Numbered from the stretch's first letter, positions 1 through 10,494 are shown. The stretch is DNA of 17,104 bases from Pholiota molesta (GCA_014925825.1 JACGCK010000534.1:1-17104); one strand, 5' to 3'. The notes: generated by a model from the letters alone, not told the origin. Numbers and translations: made by a program.

Positions 1-1434
1 GGCCTGATACCGCGCATCACAGCTTTGGGCCTCTATTGGCTGAAGGATTGGACATATGACAGATGTGTGAAGATAACCTTGTGTCGGCGTTTACGCGTCG
101 CCTTTTGGAGTGATCTGCGCACAAGTGTCCGCGCCTGCGTACCCTGATACTGCGCAACATCGGGCAAAGCGCCCAGGATCCCTGGCTGACAGGGCCTGTG
201 ATCGACGCGATCAACGCCTTCTCGGTGAGTACTTGAGTACTTATCCGCATCGCTCACACTTAGGGAACATTATATATCTGGGATTTTAGGGTCTTTCCGT
301 CTACGGCTGGAATGGAATTCTGAAGGACCGAACGAAAGGAAATTTGAAGATTTTGAACAACCTTCCCCGCCACGCATCGTCCTTACATACATTGAGTTTG
401 AGAATTCGAAGTGGATATGAGGCACCCATTCTCTCATCCCTCGAATTTCCTAACTTAAAACGGCTTCGCTTGCACCAATTCTCATCTCATGACGACACGG
501 AGAAGGTGCACTGGTTTTTAATCGCCATCCGCAACTCGAAAGTTTGTCACTTGAAGGTTGCTCCGACACTTGGTTCTCCGAAGATGTAGACGTTGGATTC
601 TTGCCGAACCTGAAGCATCTAAAGGTGAGTATGTATCATGTTGTCCAGATGCCTCGATCCACTGAGTGTCTACGCATTCCAGGCTAGATTCAAAGATATC
701 GCTTATTGCTCCCCATCCTTCCCCACCTCGTCAGTCTCGGATTCACCGAAAGCTATAACCTACAAGTGCCGTACCTCCTCCGCGCCGTGTTGCGACCCGG
801 GCTCCGGAGATCGAGCAGCAGCCTCTGAGCTGGGATGCGCTGGAAGTCGAACAGCGGGTACAGGGCTGGCGCGACCGCACGCTGGAAGGCGCGCTTGGTA
901 CGAGGGCGTGGACGGCCAGTTCCAAACGGCGCCGGAACACCGCAGGCAAGCGGCACGCGACTTCATGCACGGCTACATGCACTCGCTCGTCAGAGGCGCG
1001 CCGAATTTGGAGGAGCTGGGTCTTCATGGCATGGCGCTGACGCCGGCGGCATTGGTACGTCGTGCACGCCTGCTCATTCAGCTGCACCGCGCCTGATAAG
1101 TACTTCCTCTAGAAAACCTGGGGCCGACGTTGTCCCAGCTCGTGAAGCTGAAACGGTTCTATTACCACGGATTCTCGCCGGATCCGAAGCACGGACGCGC
1201 ACCATTCCTGCTGTCCCATCCGTTGTTGCGCGCCGAGTTTCTTGCCGGTGCGGAGGCGCTGGCGCGAGTGTGTGCGCGCCTCGAATCGGTGACGAGTATC
1301 AGTGGAAAATCGCTCCCGTACGCGTCGGGCGTGATCGAACGGAATTCTGTTGGGATGTGTCAGTGCGGCCGGTTGATGGTGTTGGATTGCTGATTTCGGC
1401 GGACGAGAATGATCCTTTTCCTTGTAATGCCTGA
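1..1434 (+). pseudogene. F-box/LRR-like gene, 5'-truncated and frameshifted paralogue of the gene at 3895
   Basis: This stretch aligns base for base with the intact gene at 3895-5649 from the last third of its exon 1 to its stop codon. All three introns are conserved in position: 225-289, 625-682 and 1055-1112, each GT..AG. The exon parts are 1-224, 290-624, 683-1054 and 1113-1434. The frame is broken by 1-nt losses relative to the paralogue near 122, 305, 515, 698, 800-810, 890, 1113-1130 and 1350. Between the breaks it still encodes the conserved blocks GAPNLEELGLHG, RFYYHG.SPDPK and LARVC.RLESVTSISGK. No stop is seen when each block is read in the paralogue's frame. Homology continues about 60 nt past the stop, so this is a DNA-level tandem duplicate. 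It is either a young pseudogene or an intact gene with consensus errors. Exons 3 and 4 are clearly GC-richer than in the intact copy. The true start lies left of the window. Confidence 0.8.
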
Positions 1435-3100
1435 ACTGTTGAACATGGTTGGTTCGCTCAGCATCATCGACATAAATATTGTTAGCGCGGATGCTGTACG
1501 TTGCGGCTTCGAGAATGATCATGTTGTGGGTGTTGAAACATAAGTGTGAAAAGTGAAAAGAGAATGAGTGTCTCATCATTGGTTTTCGCCTCGATGAATG
1601 AACAGTGTGGCAACCACTATCGACTGATAGCGAGCACAATGGCACTGGCGCTGGGTGATCGATGAAGTAAATTAAGGAGTGTTGTGAGGTGCTATCGCTG
1701 CCAGAAGACGGTCTGTGGATTCTGGAAGCCACAATTGCGGGAGGAACAAAGGAAACTTCTCGGCCTGCTGGCTACGCTCTGAGCGCTCGCGATGAGATGG
1801 GACGACGATGTGTGGTTTGGATTTACGGTGGGCTCCCAAAACAGCAGAGCGCGTTGTCGGCATCACCGGCAATCAATTCATCACAGCTCTTTCTTCCAAC
1901 ATCTTTACGAACAACTACACCCTTCTTCAGCCACCAGCTAGCAGCTCCTCCTCCTCACCCTTCGCGCTCGACTTAAAATGGTTCTCCGAATCCTCAGGCG
2001 GGCTTCCATCTATCTGCGACGCCACGCGGCGCCATACCAGTGGATTGCTGGGCGCGCCCATGCTCCAGCCGACCCCTCGCAGGTATTGCGTTCGCCTGTG
2101 CTGCAGCCCTCTGTATTGCGACACGCTTGCTTCATTCAACGTCGACCTGAGAACATCGTTTTTGGCTACTGCAGGCCCAGTGACGAGTCTTCGTCGTCTG
2201 CTAGCAGCGCAGTGGCCGGAAGGAAGATTAGCCGTCGCTGAGAGAGAGGAAATTTGGAGGAGTGTACTCTGAGTGAAAGAGGGCGGTGGGCTCGCCGAGG
2301 CAGAGCAGCGGGAGCCATGTAGTTTACCAGGGACAAGTGTCGAGATGGGGACAGTGGTCGAAATTTTGGGACCCATCGAACTATTCCTGCCAGTAGCTCC
2401 TTCTTCGCAACAAACACCCTCCTCAATGCTCTTCCCTCCCTTCTTCCCCATCTGTGCCGACCCAGACCGTGTTACGCTTCCAACCAGGCCTAATGGGCCC
2501 CCACGCCTCTGCCCTCCGGCACGCACATTATGACTCTGGATACGCGCATTCGACGCCGCAGTCCGTGCTACCCCACGGCCAGATTGTACTTCCTGCGCCT
2601 GCTCCACCCATCTACAACCACCGGCCAAAGCTGCCTCCACCATTGCCCAATAGCGGCCTGCTACTCAGTCACTCCCACGGCCTTTTCTCAGCGCAAGGCT
2701 GCGCCGGCTCCGAAACCCCAGCCACAAGTGACTGATTTCCCCATGGCCCACCCAGACTGAGAATACGGTTTTGATTACACCCACATGGATCCCCTCATGC
2801 CCGTAGCTACCTTCCTCTCGGATGGTGTTGGGCTGCCCTCCGTCCGCTTCCAGAGGCAGTGCCGTCGGTGGGCGTCTTAAGGTATGCCTGTACATCAATG
2901 GCGCGCCGGACATCTGTCGTTTCTCCTGCGGCGTTATTCCTCGTGCTTGAAAGGAGGACCATACTGTCCCTACACATCTTTCGCACTCGTATCCGTGTGA
3001 TTTTGCCATTCGTTCCAGCCGCTTTTGATACCCTGCCCTGATTTTTACTTTGTTAGCAACTCCACGCCCCAAACCACGAAGCGCCAACGCTGACTTGGTA
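1435..3100. other. No confident gene; fragmentary Pro-rich reading frames
   Basis: The first roughly 60 nt are homologous to the 3' flank of the F-box gene (compare 5650-5710). After that no gene is recognised. A short ATG frame at 1978-2241 (+) has an Arg-rich, mitochondrial-presequence-like start but no recognised domain. From about 2454 to 2876 (+) two adjoining frames give Pro/His-rich text (for example YNHRPKLPPPLPNSG, then EYGFDYTHMDPL after one stop). These are followed at 2887-3030 by a Cys/His-containing stretch with stops. This could be a decayed transcription-factor-like gene, but that is speculation. Long antisense frames at 1927-2643 and 2665-3087 show no family features and are probably chance frames in GC-rich DNA. 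Confidence 0.4.
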
Positions 3101-3590
3101 CTTGTTAAGAACGTGTCGTGGCAGAAAATTATAGGTTTACTGATATGTAGTAATCATGCCTGCACTGCAGTCTCCGGAGCGGCGATCGTGTTCCCAGTCG
3201 CTAGTCCATGTCGGGCGTGTTCGCCTTCACAGCGCTCTTCGCCGCAGTCGGGCTCTGCTCGGACGCATTCTCTCGATACGCATCCGCACCAATATCGGAC
3301 GCCTGGTCAGTGGTCTGCGCCGTGCGGAGCTTGCCACCCGTTTTGAGGTGATTTCTACATGTAACATGGTTCGCGTCTACTTCATCGGATGATGGCGTGC
3401 CACCTGGAGGCGTGAGTCGGGCTGTAGCTCTCTGGGACGGCAACCTCTAGTGACGTATCGACACTCCCTTACGCAGGCTCAACGAGCGCGTGCTCGTATT
3501 TTATATCGAGAGCGACTGCATCAACGCCCTTGATGCCTTCTCTTCATCGTTCCTCGTGTTTTCCGCGCTTGCTTTGCTCTGGTTAGTCTT
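3100..3590 (+). repeat. Dispersed decayed family, copy A
   Basis: This segment is homologous at DNA level to 9105-9590 (copy B, same orientation) and to 14913-15235 (copy C, inverted). A 17-nt stretch at 3292-3308 differs by one base from a stretch identical in B and C. Starting at 3154, A and B share a frame HACxAxSGAxxFxV. Further on both have S-S-D-D and G-G-V followed by a conserved Ala-Val-Ala motif. Near 3510-3585 both encode a hydrophobic segment (A: NALDAFSSSFLVFSALALLW). A has in-frame stops near 3450 and several frame changes, so it is not an intact gene. The ancestor probably encoded a small protein with one or two membrane segments; no known family was recognised. No terminal inverted repeats or target duplications were seen. 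Confidence 0.6.
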
Positions 3591-3699
3591 ATAACATTTG
3601 CAGCCCTGTTTCTCTGATTTTCTGGTATCTAGTGTAGTATATTACCAATGCTTGTAAGTAGAATAGAATGAACGATCTTAATCGATGTAACTAATTTGA

Positions 3700-3894
3700 T
3701 TTACTGTGCTGACGGAAACAAGTATCAAATTTGATCAAGTAACGATGTTCATACACTCTGCCATAAGTACACGTCGAAAGGAACGGGCAGTTGATACCGC
3801 CATTAGAATATCAACACGTTGATCAACCAGCCCTAATTCATTTCATGTAAAGTATCTACAAATTTGACATATTCTCAGTACTGCGACATCGACC
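3700..3894 (+). promoter_or_regulatory. Upstream region of the F-box gene, with TTGATCAA palindromes
   Basis: This AT-rich stretch before the ATG at 3895 has no clear TATA box. It holds the perfect palindrome ATCAAATTTGAT (3724-3735), overlapped by TTGATCAA (3731-3738), and a second TTGATCAA at 3819-3826. The segment from the second palindrome to about 3863 is conserved with 11464-11506, upstream of the third F-box relic (shared text includes CAGCCCTAATTC and TTTCATG). Conservation between a live gene and a relic shows shared descent, and is compatible with regulatory function without proving it. Confidence 0.4.
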
Positions 3895-5649
3895 ATGAAT
3901 CCTGCGCCTGCATTTACTACTTTATCCCCAGAACTCTTCCCTGTTATAGCGTCTTTTGTGCCTTTACGATCCGCTCCGCATACGCTACGTGCTTTAGCAC
4001 TTGGAAATCGCCGTTTCTACAATATATTTCGCCCCCTCCTCTACTCGCGTCTCATTCTTCGAAACGAAGATGATGCAATTGATGTCATCCAAAGGCTTAT
4101 GGACGAGCCACAGCTAGGCTTGGCCGTCAGGGAGCTCTACATCATGTCTGAGCTATCCGTCAAAGCTTGGAAAGGGAAGAAGCCATTCGACGCCGTCGGA
4201 GGCCTCCAGATGCTCGTCGCGAAAGGCTTCGTACCCCGCATGAGGGCGCTGGGGCTCTATCTGCTGAAAGGGTGGATATATGATAAGAGCCACAAGGTCA
4301 TCTTGCGCCGTGGCCGTTTGCTCGCCGACTTTTGGGTTGATCTGCGAACCGGGTGCCCGCGCCTGCGCACGTTGATCCTGCGTAATGTCGGGCACAGTGG
4401 CCGCGATCCCTGGCTGACGGGGCGCGTGATCGACGGGATCATCTCCCTGTCGGTGAGTAGTTGAACCGCATTGCTCATAGACAGCGAATTTGACTCATGA
4501 TTCATCCGGCATTCCAGAGTCTTTCTGTCTTGCGCCTGGAATGGAACATGGAAGGCCCGGAGGGAGAAGACAGTTTGAAGATTTTGAACAATGTTCCCAG
4601 GCTCGCGTCATCATTGCATACGTTGAGTTTGAAAAGCGATTTGCAAGAGGCAACCGTCCTGTTCTCCCTTGATTTCCCGCACTTGAGATTGCTTCGCTTG
4701 GCCGATTTTGTATCTCTCCACGACACTGCAAACATACAAGGGTTCTTTGAGCGACATCCGCAACTCGAAAGTCTATCACTCGAAGGGTGCATGCATACCT
4801 GGTTTTCCGACAACATCGAGATCGGATTTTTGCCGAATTTGAAGCATTTAAAGGTGACCATATTTCTTATCGTTCAGAAGCCTTTACCTCACATAATGTG
4901 TATTCATTGCAGGCTAGATTCGAGGATATTCGCTTATTGATTCCTATTCTTCCACAGCTGGTTAGCTTGGGATTTACCCAAAGCTATAACGGACAAGTTC
5001 CTTATCTCCTGCGTTCTGTGCTGCGACACGGGCTTCCACAATTGAAATCGTTGGAAATTGAGCAGGACGTTTTGGGTCGGTATGATCCCAAACTGGAAGG
5101 GGTTCTATGGTATGAGGCTTCAGATGGGCAGTTCCGGGAAGAGAAGAGCAGCAGGAAAGGGGAGTGGGACTTCACGACCAACGGATACATGCAATCGATT
5201 GTCAGAGGAGCGCCGAACTTGGAGGAGTTGGGACTTCACGGAAATACATTGACGCCGGCGTCATTGGTACGTGCGCGACTGCTCATCCGGCTGGACCGCT
5301 CCTGATATGATATCCCTTGCAGCAAGCTCTGGAGCCTACCTTGTCTCAGCTCGCGCACATGCAAAGATTCTATTATCATGGATATTCGCCGGATCCGAAG
5401 TACGGGGACGCGCCACGCGCGAGCACACATAAACAATCGCTCGCGGATTTCCTGGCCAGCGCAGAGGCGCTCGCACGAGTATGTACGCGCCTCGAATCCG
5501 TGACGAGTATCAGTGGAAAGACACTCCCGTATGTCTCAGGCGCGATAGAAAGAAATTCTGTGGGCGATGTAACGGCAGTTAGGTCGGTTGAAGGCGTTGG
5601 ATTGTTGATTTCGGCGGACGAAAATGACCCCTTTCCTTATAATGCCTGA
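3895..5649 (+). CDS. F-box-like protein with leucine-rich C-terminal region
   Basis: Four exons, 3895-4452, 4518-4853, 4913-5266 and 5323-5649, give an uninterrupted 524-residue protein. The introns are 65, 59 and 56 nt, all phase 0, with donors GTGAGT, GTGACC and GTACGT and YAG acceptors. Splicing is supported by the paralogue at 1-1434, which keeps the same boundaries. Residues about 9-55 fit a degenerate F-box: L-S-P-E-L near the start, then NRRFYNIFRPLLYSRLIL. The rest has irregular leucine-rich blocks such as LRTLILRN, LHTLSLKS, LRLLRLADF and LEELGLHG. F-box proteins normally recruit substrates to SCF (Skp1-Cullin) ubiquitin ligases; the target here is unknown. The ATG at 3895 is the first in frame and starts just before the F-box. 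Agaricomycetes carry large, fast-evolving families of such genes. The F-box call is motif-based, so the protein could instead be an LRR protein with only a relic F-box. Confidence 0.8.
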
Positions 5650-7616
5650 ACATGTTTATTGACACAAATATCGTTAGCGGATACTATGAGATAATCTATC
5701 TTCATACAACTCTGGCTCGCCATTCTCATACCAGTAGATGGAAGGTTATATTCAGCACATTGCTCCAGAAAGCCTGACATTTGACAATTTTGTGTTTGAT
5801 TTTGGGCGCTGAACCACAAGTCCGCTCCGTAAGAGGCCAAATGAATACCATGATGCGACTCGCTGTATAACTTATCCAGCGTCATAGCGTTAACACACAT
5901 ATGGAGGCCTTTGAGATTTCCATCTCGCAACAGCAGCCAGCAACAAAGCGGCAACGCACATCCACGAGGCACGACAAAACCATGAACCACATAACCCGCG
6001 CGCCCCCACATCACCCTCCCTTCACACGCAAACCCTGACCGCATCAGGACACCATCCACGCGCGAGAGTCATCAGTCATTACGCGCCACAATTCACCCAC
6101 CGCGCCCGTATACACACGCTACCCCAACAGCGCCCCCCGCGCGAATCGCAATATGAAGTTCCCATGATCGCCCACACTCCTCGCACTCGCACACACCCAG
6201 GCCGCTGAATGATATTGATGTTCGTCTAAGGCATGGTAACCGTGAAGAAAGGAAGAGAAGGTGGTCCAGAGGTCATCGTGCACCATCGTCTGGAAGTACA
6301 GGAGTCAAGAGAATGTCTGATGAGACCGTCGTGTTTCCGCTGTAACGAGAAACGGAACGGAGAGCCAAAGCGCTGGCAAAGCGCCGAAGTGGAAAGATCA
6401 CCATTGCCCAAAGCAAATCATCGACGTCAAGTGCGGTACCCATGTCATACCAAAAATCAATTAGTGGCGGCCAGCCCTAGAGGTCGGTGTTCGAACGTTC
6501 GTTCGAGTTTGAATGTTTGAATCCTCTTCTTCACTTCCCAAACCTCCTCGACATGCCAAATATTGTCAGAGTAACTTGCTCCACTCTTGGACTTCGAATT
6601 TGGACGTTCTTTAGCATATGCAAGCGATATGGGTGGGGAAATGCCTGGAAGAAGAAAAGCAAGGAAAGGATGTGTGACGAATCCCCTAACATCATTACTG
6701 CAAGCCCCAAGTTTGCCAGTGTTCCCACCCGCCGCGTTCTCTGCAGAGCATCCCCTTCTCATTCCTGCCTTCTTCCCGTCCTTAGCGCTCACGAGAACCG
6801 CCGCCTGGAAAGACCCTAATCCCAAAAGCACCAGCGCACTGCATACCCCTTCAAAAACACAAAACTCTGAAAAAATCCTCACAAACCCGCTCACAACCCC
6901 TCCCAAACCCCTCCTCCGCTACTGTTCTTAACCACTAAGACAGAGCCGTGCGAGAGAGCGAGAGGCCAGAGGTTTTTGACTGTGTGGGAGGCAAAAACTA
7001 CATGAAAACAGGAGGGGTGGACGTCAGACGGCGCCAGCCCATCACCTTCCTCTTCCTACCACCATCCTCTGTGCCCTTGAGTACCCCTTGGACCTTGGGA
7101 TAGTGTACCTCTACCCTCTACCTTACTGTTACACTGAATGGTGAAGACGTGCATCTGCAAAACGGCGGGGAAAGTCTGTGAGTCGCTCGTGCACACCCCA
7201 CCTCCTCTCAGCCCTTATCGCACTCATCGCAGCTCATCGGGTGCGATCGGCAGCATCCGGGCCCTCGTAAATAGCTCTTCCGACATTGGGGAGACGCGAG
7301 TGAAGCAATCGAGTGGATCCCGCGAACGTTTTGGGGACGACGCGCACACCTTTAAGGACGAGTCACGACGAGCAGTCTGAGACGAATGTCGCTCCCCCTC
7401 TGTGCCCCACCACTACGCTTCGAGTCTCAGGGTATCTTTTGCGCGAGTTATTGCTATGTCAAATGCCAATCCCGCCAAGTTGCCCGAGGTCACCGTGCTC
7501 GATGATTTACATACCTGTGTTGGGGCTACATGGAATATATTTAATTTAATTCAAATAAAACCAATTATGAATATAAAGCCAGCAAAGTATGACAGATTGC
7601 CGGTCTAATCTTCAGG
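5650..7616. other. No confident gene; short unrecognised frames and intron-like signals
   Basis: The first roughly 60 nt match the 3' flank of copy 1 (about 1440-1490). Beyond that nothing is recognised. A 140-codon minus-strand frame (5637-6059) and two overlapping frames on opposite strands at 6457-6931 have no family features. On the minus strand of the latter, a 54-nt GTAATG..TTCTTCTTCCAG stretch (about 6637-6690) resembles an intron. On the plus strand, the ATG at 7138 is followed by a 55-nt GTGAGT..CGCAG intron-like segment (about 7180-7234), but the joined product is very short. A frame near 7459 (MSNANPAKLPEVTVLDDL...) looks protein-like and is lost in AT-rich sequence just before the retrotransposon relic. 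It may be the end of a gene broken by that insertion. Confidence 0.35.
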
Positions 7617-8417
7617 ATGGAATCAAGCATTGGATTGCTTCCACCAGAAGAAGGTATTGCGCTGTACACGGCCCTGCTCGACTTGCACCTTACCCATGGA
7701 GCAGAAATAAGCCCAGATAGTATCAACAAGAGCAATCTTGCCCCATAGCAAGAAATACAGCACGGGTTTATATGTCGTCTACTAGGCTTACCAAAAAATT
7801 CCGCAATTGTTGTGCTCTTTACTGAGACCAGACTTACACCACTAAAGTTTCGAAGGCTGCTGTCTCATGAAATTACCAGCAGAATATCTAGCTCATAAAG
7901 CACTCCGAGACTCCATATATTTTGACAGAAATGGCCACCAATCTTGGATCACAGACATACATTTAAGGTCATAGAAAGTATGGAGCTTTGCATTGACTTC
8001 CCAGACCTAGATAATGACTATTAGGGAAGCAATGAAAGAACAACTTGAACAAGAGCTAGAATGTACTTCGAAACTGTATTTACTTTACAGCAGATTGGAA
8101 TACTGTCCAGAAGGCAAAGGACCCATACAGATTACCCCAAGATTACCCTCCTCTTGAGACATTACCTAAAAATATTAAATGCAGATCACAGGAAGTCTCT
8201 GACGAGGTTAAATCTATCTTGTCATCCAATAGCACTGGAGGGATTGAGACATACTGAGCTCATCAACAATAAGGAAATTACAGGCTCACTCGGAAATTTT
8301 ACTTATGAAATCCTCCATATCTTTGATGACATGCCAATATTGGGCCCGGCTATGCCTCTGGATTGGTTGGTCAATCTGTTGAGAAGTAGTACAGGTGGTG
8401 CAGGAATGGTTTCTTAA
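7617..8417 (+). mobile_element. Relic of a non-LTR (LINE) retrotransposon ORF, C-terminal part
   Basis: In several frames this reads as the C-terminal region typical of fungal non-LTR retrotransposon polyproteins, downstream of the reverse transcriptase. It begins LLPPEEGIALYTALLDLHLT, then HGAEISPDS. After one stop (TAG 7746-7748) come FICRLLGLPKNS and LFTETRLTPLKFRRLL. After a frame change near 7868 come LPAEYLAHKALRDS and SWITDI, then LYLLYSRLE, then LLLRHYLKILNADHRKSLTR near 8150. Stops at 7746 and 7896 and several frameshifts show it is dead. The reverse transcriptase and endonuclease domains are absent. It is much AT-richer than its surroundings, as expected of an old copy hit by C-to-T mutation. 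The assignment rests on the order of these motifs as recognised by eye. Confidence 0.7.
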
Positions 8418-9104
8418 TTTACCTTGGGCATGGGGGTCATATGGACGTCTAGGCGAAGAGCTGGAGGGACATTTCTGTATGATCAATGTGTTCTGGGTCC
8501 GGAGGCGAAGATACATAGCTGGCATGTATTGGGATAACCTTCGGGACACGGCGGCCCAGGAGGGGCCAGCGCTGTGTATAATCTATCACTATCACTATCA
8601 CGAGCGCTAGCTTTGACGAATCACGATGCCGTCGACTACAGGAGCCTCCGATGTAATCAAAGCCAAACATGGCCGCCTTCAACTTGCGACTTGCTTGCGA
8701 CAAACCTTCGAACATGCCCTCGCAGACGACAATGACAACCTCCCACCCTCACCACACCAGCATAGCCGCCAGCGCAGAGCCCTCTGAGCTTTCAGGTCGG
8801 CCGCCATCTAGCCACGTTGGCATGCCGCGCATGCCCTACATTGATCACCCTAGTGGACCTAGTCCTCTGCCAGATATGCTGCACAATGGCGCGTTACCCA
8901 CCCACAAGGTCCATCTTTAGACTAGCCCCAGCCCACGCCAGACGCGATTTATACCTTCATCTTACTTTACCTCTTTAGGGACTTCCTACCCCCAAACGTG
9001 AATCACAAACGCGGCTGAGCACGGTTGGAGGTGATGTGGTCAACGGTGACGAGGGGCGAGCAACATGAAGAAGAGGTTTCGTCACGACAAGTTATCGAGA
9101 TTGC
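8418..9104. other. No confident gene; short unrecognised frames
   Basis: Between the retrotransposon relic and repeat copy B there is no recognised gene. A plus-strand ATG frame at 8669-8920 (83 codons) is rich in Pro, Ser and His (for example MPYIDHPSGPSPLPDML) with no known domain. It could be a remnant exon or chance. The sequence at 8955-9020 weakly resembles that preceding copy A (about 3040-3095), so the dispersed family may extend this far. Confidence 0.3.
8584..8601 (+). repeat. Simple repeat (TATCAC)x3
   Basis: Three perfect copies of TATCAC lie about 170 nt after the recognisable end of the LINE relic. Some non-LTR elements end in short simple repeats, so this could mark the element's old 3' end, but no target-site duplication was identified. 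Confidence 0.6.
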
Positions 9105-9590
9105 GACGTGGCAGAAACGTCAGGGCTCATGCCTGCGTTGCGCTCTCCGGAGCAGTGTTTTTCTTCGTGGTCAACACTGGAATTCTTGACCCGACAACGT
9201 TCTTCGCCACAGGTTGGGCCCACGCTCGAGTGCACTCTCGATCCGCATCGTCGTCGTCGCGTGCGGAAGACGCGATATCGGACGCCTCGTCCACGGAGAT
9301 TGTCGCCCGTTCTGTCTGTGGCGATCTCTGCAAAATCTGCGTTGGTTTCGTCGGATGACGCAGTGCTACGGGGAGGCGTGGGTTAGGCTGTTGCTCGTCG
9401 AGGGACACTTTTTGGGGCGGCAGCCTCTCGTGATGCCTCGATGGGTGTGGGCACTCTGTCCTCTGCAGTCTCAACGGGAGCAGGCTCGTCATTCCCATGG
9501 AAGGCGACGTTCATTGGCGCCCTTCTTGCCTTCTCTTCGTTGCTCTATGCGTTTTCCTCGCTCACTTTTGTCTGGACGGCGTTATCGGAC
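9105..9590 (+). repeat. Dispersed decayed family, copy B
   Basis: This is the best-preserved member of the three-copy family. The stretch at 9275-9291 is identical to the reverse complement of 15101-15117 in copy C. A frame from the ATG at 9065 gives a hydrophobic segment (HACVALSGAVFFFVVNTGIL), then a Ser-rich stretch containing AEDAISDASS. In a different frame, after one stop near 9384, it continues as VARRGTLFGAAASRDASMG and then a hydrophobic segment (FIGALLAFSSLLYAFSSLTF, about 9510-9570). That segment aligns in the same frame with copy A. The change of frame plus the stop point to decay or an unrecognised intron. Function unknown. Confidence 0.6.
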
Positions 9591-9701
9591 TATATATTTT
9601 CTAGAAATATGTGTGCTAAGTGCTGAACATTGAATTTACGGGAAGCCGTCTTGGGTACATAGTCACTGGAAATCGAAAGGTACGACCGATCACAGAATTC
9701 A

Positions 9702-10416
9702 TCAAGCTCGGGAGCTAACGCAAGCGGTAGTCCCTAGTAGCATCACATTAGAATTGAGCGAATTGCGCGAAGAAATCCATGCTTACTGCCAGTCTGAGTA
9801 ATGAAGACGTCGGAAAAGGCGATTTCACCTTCGATGTCTTGCACTTTCAACGTAAGGGGAGTATCTGGAATTCAAAAGATGTTTAAGGAGATTTGAACGT
9901 AATTCAAAATGGTCCACATTCATACCAGACTTGACGTTGACAACCCAGAATTGTTCGGGAGTGAACTGTGGGTGTAACTGCGCGATAACAGGCCCGGTGG
10001 AATTACCGAGGAAGATGCTGTACACAGAAGATGAGAATTAAGAACGAAAACTAACACGGCGTACACACCTCTATTTGGGCAACGTTCCAGGACGCAAATC
10101 GGAATTGTCAGCATCAAACGAATGTCAGTATATGTCAAGATAACAAACCGCGAAGTAGGGAGCTAGCAGAGCGCGAAGTGAACAACAGAGATATTACCTA
10201 AACAACCAAGAAACGACATACGAATTCCGCCAGTCCACTGAAGCAAGGCGGGCTCGCAGACAACAGCGCTGCTGCTAAAGCAGAAATTATGAGCTCGTAT
10301 ACCGGGTGGACAGGAAAGACAGGCGCGTACGGGGTGGTGACGTTGAGTGCACCCTGAGCGCGAGCGGCGCCCGCGAGCAGGATAGCAAGAGCAGCGGAGG
10401 CAAAGATGGACTTCAT
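9702..10416 (-). CDS. Small secreted protein with a conserved NVTTP / VVCEP / WTGG core
   Basis: Minus-strand exons 10416-10331, 10271-10222, 10162-10149, 10070-10069 (a 2-nt microexon), 10017-9926, 9864-9787 and 9733-9702 give 117 residues. Residues 1-21 are a signal peptide (MKSIFASAALAILLAGAARAQ). The mature part holds NVTTP, VVCEPALLQWTGGIPPYF, IFLGNSTGPVIAQLHP, FWVVNVKSG and VFITQTG, with a Cys near the end (TTACVSSRA). This order (T-P, V-V-C-x-P-x-L-L-x-W-x-G-G, P-Y-F, then beta-rich text) matches a common Agaricomycete family of small secreted proteins whose function I cannot name. Introns are 59, 59, 78, 51, 61 and 53 nt. The last one has a GTAAGC donor and a CTAAT branch site. Without the microexon, the junction between PPYFA and IFLGNS is out of frame. 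A 1-nt error or an undetected exon arrangement there is the alternative. N-glycosylation sequons occur at NVT and NST. Confidence 0.75.
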
Positions 10417-10494
10417 TGTTGAGATGTTGAGAGAGGAGTGCGAGAGTACGAGTGAGTGATGTTCGAATGCCGAAGACAGACGCGACCCCGTCGA

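Noticed and set aside
1109..1732. 207-codon minus-strand frame
   Set aside because: It overlaps exon 4 of the F-box copy, whose plus-strand frame is confirmed by its paralogue. It has no protein-like features of its own.
5637..6059. 140-codon minus-strand frame downstream of the F-box gene
   Set aside because: No domain, splice structure or homology was recognised; it overlaps the 3' flank shared with the paralogue. It is treated as a chance frame.
6486..6506. GTTCGAACG-like sequence resembling a tRNA B box
   Set aside because: No matching A box, acceptor stem or cloverleaf is present; the match is part of a short CGAACGTTCG palindrome.
9127..9498. Minus-strand frame similar to the plus-strand frame at 14903-15256 (shared HPSRHHER and DEASDIA)
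   Set aside because: The similarity follows from DNA homology of copies B and C. Conserved hydrophobic segments in A and B favour the opposite strand as the original coding one.
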